A DNA stretch of 64,000 nt from an uncultured Chloroflexota bacterium (GTDB lineage: Bacteria > Chloroflexota > Chloroflexia > Chloroflexales > Roseiflexaceae): positions 1 to 64,000 of the forward strand of contig CALFIC010000078.1 of assembly GCA_937876225.1 (NCBI GenBank), given 5' to 3'. A program made the translations under genes and the position numbers. The stretch's first letter is position 1; every line of letters starts with the position of its first letter. Below the pieces are notes generated by a model that worked only from the letters and a program-made list of their open reading frames with translations, made no database searches and had not been told where the DNA came from. Positions 61,471-64,000 of this stretch are shown in pieces.

Positions 61471-63222
61471 TTAGGCATTATCAACAGCATCTGCCAACGT
61501 TTCCCGTTGATACATAGCGGTATACAAACCACCTTGGGCCAACAAGCTGGCGTGTGATCCTTGCTCAGCAATTTCGCCATCACGGAGCAGCACAATCAAA
61601 TCCGCATCACGCACCGTGGCAATGCGTTGTGCAATCAAGATGGCAGTACGCCCATGGCGAAATTGCCGCAGTCCTTCGAGGATTTGTGACGCCGTATGAG
61701 TGTCGACACTCGACAAAGCATCGTCGAGCACCAAAATCGCCGGATCGCGCAACACCGCCCGAGCAATAGCCGTGCGTTGTTTTTGACCACCCGATAATGT
61801 AACTCCGCGCTCACCAACTAACGTATCGATTCCTGACGGCAATTGCACGACGTCATTACTCAACCGTGAGATGTGCAGTGCGCGTTCGATTTCTTCGTCT
61901 GATGCATCTGGGCGCCCAAAAGCGACATTTTCACGCACCGGCACACTAAACAAAAACGTATCTTGGGGCACGTAACCAATTCCCTCGCGCAACGACGACA
62001 AAGCAATATCGCGGATGTCGTGGCCATCCACCGAAATCGTTCCTTCGCTGGGGTCTTGTACCCGCGCCAACAAATTCACCAACGTCGTTTTGCCACCACC
62101 GGTAGCACCGACGATGGCCACCGTTTGCCCTTCGGCGACTTCAAACGAAATATGCCGCAAAATCCAACGGGCGTCTGCACCGTCGCCAACCGACACTCCT
62201 ACGTTGTGGAACTTGATTGCACCAGTGACGGTATGTTCGATACCACCATTGTCATCGTTGTTCCGAATCGACGGGACGCGTTGCAATACTTCACCGAGGC
62301 GCCCTGCCGCAGATACCGCCTGTTGATACAAATCGACCGTCCAACCCAGTGCCACCACCGGCCACCCCAAGGCAGCCAGATAGCTATTGAACAACACGAG
62401 GTCTCCAATAGTCATTTTGCCATCGGCGACTTGTTGACCACCAATCAGCAATACGAGTGAGCCGATGATACCCATCACCAAACTAATAATTGGCCACAAC
62501 AATCCACTCAACAATACATAGCGTACGTTTTGGGCACGGTAGCGTTCATTGACCCGCAAAAACTCTTCGGTCTCTTGTACTTCTTGGGTATAGGCTTTGA
62601 TGGTACGAATACCCGAAAAATCTTCTTGGACCCGCGTCGATACTTCACCAAACAAATCTTGCACTTTACGAAAAATCAGGCGCATCCGGGCACCGACCAC
62701 AATAAACAAAATCGTGACCACCGGAAGCAACGCCAGCACAATCAATGCTAGCGTCAAGTTGGTGGCGACCATCAATGCCGATGCCGACACAATCATCAAT
62801 ACGGCACCAATTTGTTGGACACCTGGCCCAAAAAATTGCCGAATCGCGGAAATATCATTGGTGACGCGGGTCATCAAGTCACCCGTATGATGTTCACCAT
62901 AAAATTTTTGGTCGAGAATTAACAAGCGGTGGAACATCGCCTCACGGACATCACCTTCAACCTGATGGGCAGTGCCGAGGATGAGCACGCGAGATAAAAA
63001 ACCAAACAGAAAAACGACAGCGGCCATTCCCAACATTTTGAGTGCCGCTGCGACAAGATCATCCCAAATAATCCCCTTGGTGCTGATTTCGTTGACGACG
63101 ACGCGCACCACTTGAGGAACCATCACCGTAAATCCGATTTGAATGGCGTTACACAAAATCCCTACGATGTAGCGCCAACGATAACGCACCACATACGGCC
63201 ACAATGCACGTAATTGATTCAT
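61471..63222 (-). CDS. ABC exporter half-transporter, degenerate-site subunit (second pair)
   Basis: 583 aa. Walker A GATGGGKT at 372-379, intact LSGGQ at 476-480, and Walker B 'LVLDD' with Asp501 at the catalytic Glu position. It should form a heterodimer with the 59628-61421 product and supply its LSGGQ to that partner's active site. 49 bp separate the two genes. AGGGAT precedes ATG 63222. Confidence 0.94.
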   Translation of the reverse strand: MNQLRALWPYVVRYRWRYIVGILCNAIQIGFTVMVPQVVRVVVNEISTKGIIWDDLVAAALKMLGMAAVVFLFGFLSRVLILGTAHQVEGDVREAMFHRLLILDQKFYGEHHTGDLMTRVTNDISAIRQFFGPGVQQIGAVLMIVSASALMVATNLTLALIVLALLPVVTILFIVVGARMRLIFRKVQDLFGEVSTRVQEDFSGIRTIKAYTQEVQETEEFLRVNERYRAQNVRYVLLSGLLWPIISLVMGIIGSLVLLIGGQQVADGKMTIGDLVLFNSYLAALGWPVVALGWTVDLYQQAVSAAGRLGEVLQRVPSIRNNDDNGGIEHTVTGAIKFHNVGVSVGDGADARWILRHISFEVAEGQTVAIVGATGGGKTTLVNLLARVQDPSEGTISVDGHDIRDIALSSLREGIGYVPQDTFLFSVPVRENVAFGRPDASDEEIERALHISRLSNDVVQLPSGIDTLVGERGVTLSGGQKQRTAIARAVLRDPAILVLDDALSSVDTHTASQILEGLRQFRHGRTAILIAQRIATVRDADLIVLLRDGEIAEQGSHASLLAQGGLYTAMYQRETLADAVDNA

Positions 63223-63277
63223 TAACCAATCCCTTAATTATTGGAAACCTGACTGACAGTTAGTATACCACCGCATA

Positions 63278-63318
63278 AACACACTGCCCACGCACAGAAC
63301 GTGCATGGGCAGTGTGTT
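63278..63318 (-). terminator. Terminator after typA
   Basis: 18-bp arms with one mismatch (63278-63295 and 63301-63318) around an AGAAC loop. The minus-strand T-run is short (GTTTATG). Confidence 0.7.
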
Positions 63319-63353
63319 AGGGAAATACGAAATGTAAAAAATACCGCTAACGA

Positions 63354-64000
63354 CTAATCGTCGTTTTGCATGGCCATTTCGCGGCGCTTCTGGTCACGTT
63401 TGCGTTCTTCTTGGTTGAGCAAGCGTTTGCGCAAGCGGTAGTTCTTGGGGGTGACTTCGAGCAATTCATCGTCACCGAGGTATTCGACGGCGTCGTCAAG
63501 GCTCAAATTGCGTGGCGTTTCGAGGCGTAATGAATCATCGGCACCCGACGAACGCATGTTGGTCAAATGCTTCTTTTTGCAGCAATTGACTTCAAGGTCA
63601 CGTTCACGGATGTGTTGACCGATAATCATGCCTTCATACACTTCAATACCTGCACCGATGAATAGTTGACCGCGCTCTTGGGCACCGAACAGACCAAAGG
63701 TTGTGGTCATGCCGGATTCTGAGGCGACCAGTGAACCCAAAGCACGAGTGCTGATTTCACCCATCATGGGTTGGTATTCGAGGAACAACGCATTGAGCTG
63801 GCCTTCACCACGTGATGCCGTCATAAATTGTTGGCGGAAGCCCAACAACCCGCGGGTTGGCACGTGGAAGGTGAGGTTGACGGTACCGTCTTCACGGTAG
63901 CTCATATCGCGCATTTGACCACGGCGTTGACCGAGCAATTCGATGACGGTGCCTTGGTATTGTTCAGACACTTCGATTTCGACTTGTTCGACTGGTTCCA
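63354..64000 (-). CDS. typA: GTP-binding protein TypA/BipA, C-terminal part (gene continues past window end)
   Basis: About 215 codons of the C-terminal region. Typical BipA segments: 'GQRRGQMRDMSYREDG', 'PTRGLLGFRQQF', 'EISTRALGSLVASESGMTT', 'AGIEVYEGMIIGQHIRE', 'KKKHLTNMRSSGADDSLRL' and the closing 'DDELLEVTPKNYRLRK'. The GTPase domain lies outside the window. TypA is a ribosome-associated GTPase that helps assembly and stress responses. The frame stays open to base 64000. Confidence 0.95.
   Translation of the reverse strand, partial: EPVEQVEIEVSEQYQGTVIELLGQRRGQMRDMSYREDGTVNLTFHVPTRGLLGFRQQFMTASRGEGQLNALFLEYQPMMGEISTRALGSLVASESGMTTTFGLFGAQERGQLFIGAGIEVYEGMIIGQHIRERDLEVNCCKKKHLTNMRSSGADDSLRLETPRNLSLDDAVEYLGDDELLEVTPKNYRLRKRLLNQEERKRDQKRREMAMQNDD

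Overview
The window is a densely packed bacterial chromosome segment of roughly even base composition, with no rRNA, tRNA, insertion sequence, phage gene or CRISPR array that I could recognise. Gene content (a heme A synthase-like/heme O synthase fusion, DUF4013 and YcxB-like membrane proteins, a degenerate PP2C/propeller protein, several heterodimeric ABC exporters, envelope LysM proteins) is most like a member of the Chloroflexota, perhaps class Chloroflexia. That placement is inference from gene content only and the genus is not determined.

Layout. 1-1501: the end of a cobalt/nickel-type ECF transporter (T component and ATPase). 1706-8062: a UPF0104 membrane protein and a small partner, a patatin lipase, glucose-6-phosphate dehydrogenase and a large PP2C-like/propeller membrane protein. 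8371-14574: a MacA/MacB-like export operon (lipoprotein adaptor, large FtsX-type permease, two ATPases, one carrying an AbrB-like tail). 14729-16390: the heme synthase fusion. 16442-20858: a six-gene minus-strand glycan cluster. 20897-24929: formate-tetrahydrofolate ligase and a YfhO-like membrane protein that carries a perfect parS site in its coding sequence. 25110-28543: a small secreted protein, thrS and small membrane proteins. 28597-32235: a heterodimeric ABC exporter. 32492-34552: a phosphotransferase and an isoaspartyl peptidase. 34673-40040: cvpA-mutS2 followed by a LysM/YcxB/LysM-deacetylase envelope operon. 40157-44561: valS, an epimerase and an orphan CuA protein. 44675-47489: lutABC lactate utilisation genes.

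47490-48622 is a 1.1-kb gene-free, AT-rich stretch holding three perfect parS sites, two of them at the centre of much longer perfect palindromes (38 and 52 bp). It is followed by parA, parB and recN (48623-52205). This is a chromosome-segregation locus and the most striking part of the window. Then follow a Wzy-like/TPR protein, HU, a gabT-GNAT-aldehyde dehydrogenase group for GABA-type amino acid breakdown, a second heterodimeric ABC exporter (59628-63222) and the C-terminal part of typA/bipA, cut by the window end.

Many genes are translationally coupled by ATGA, TAATG or TGATG overlaps, and strong hairpins mark most transcription-unit ends. Where a longer reading frame exists upstream, I chose the start with a proper Shine-Dalgarno sequence and family-like N-terminus and say so.
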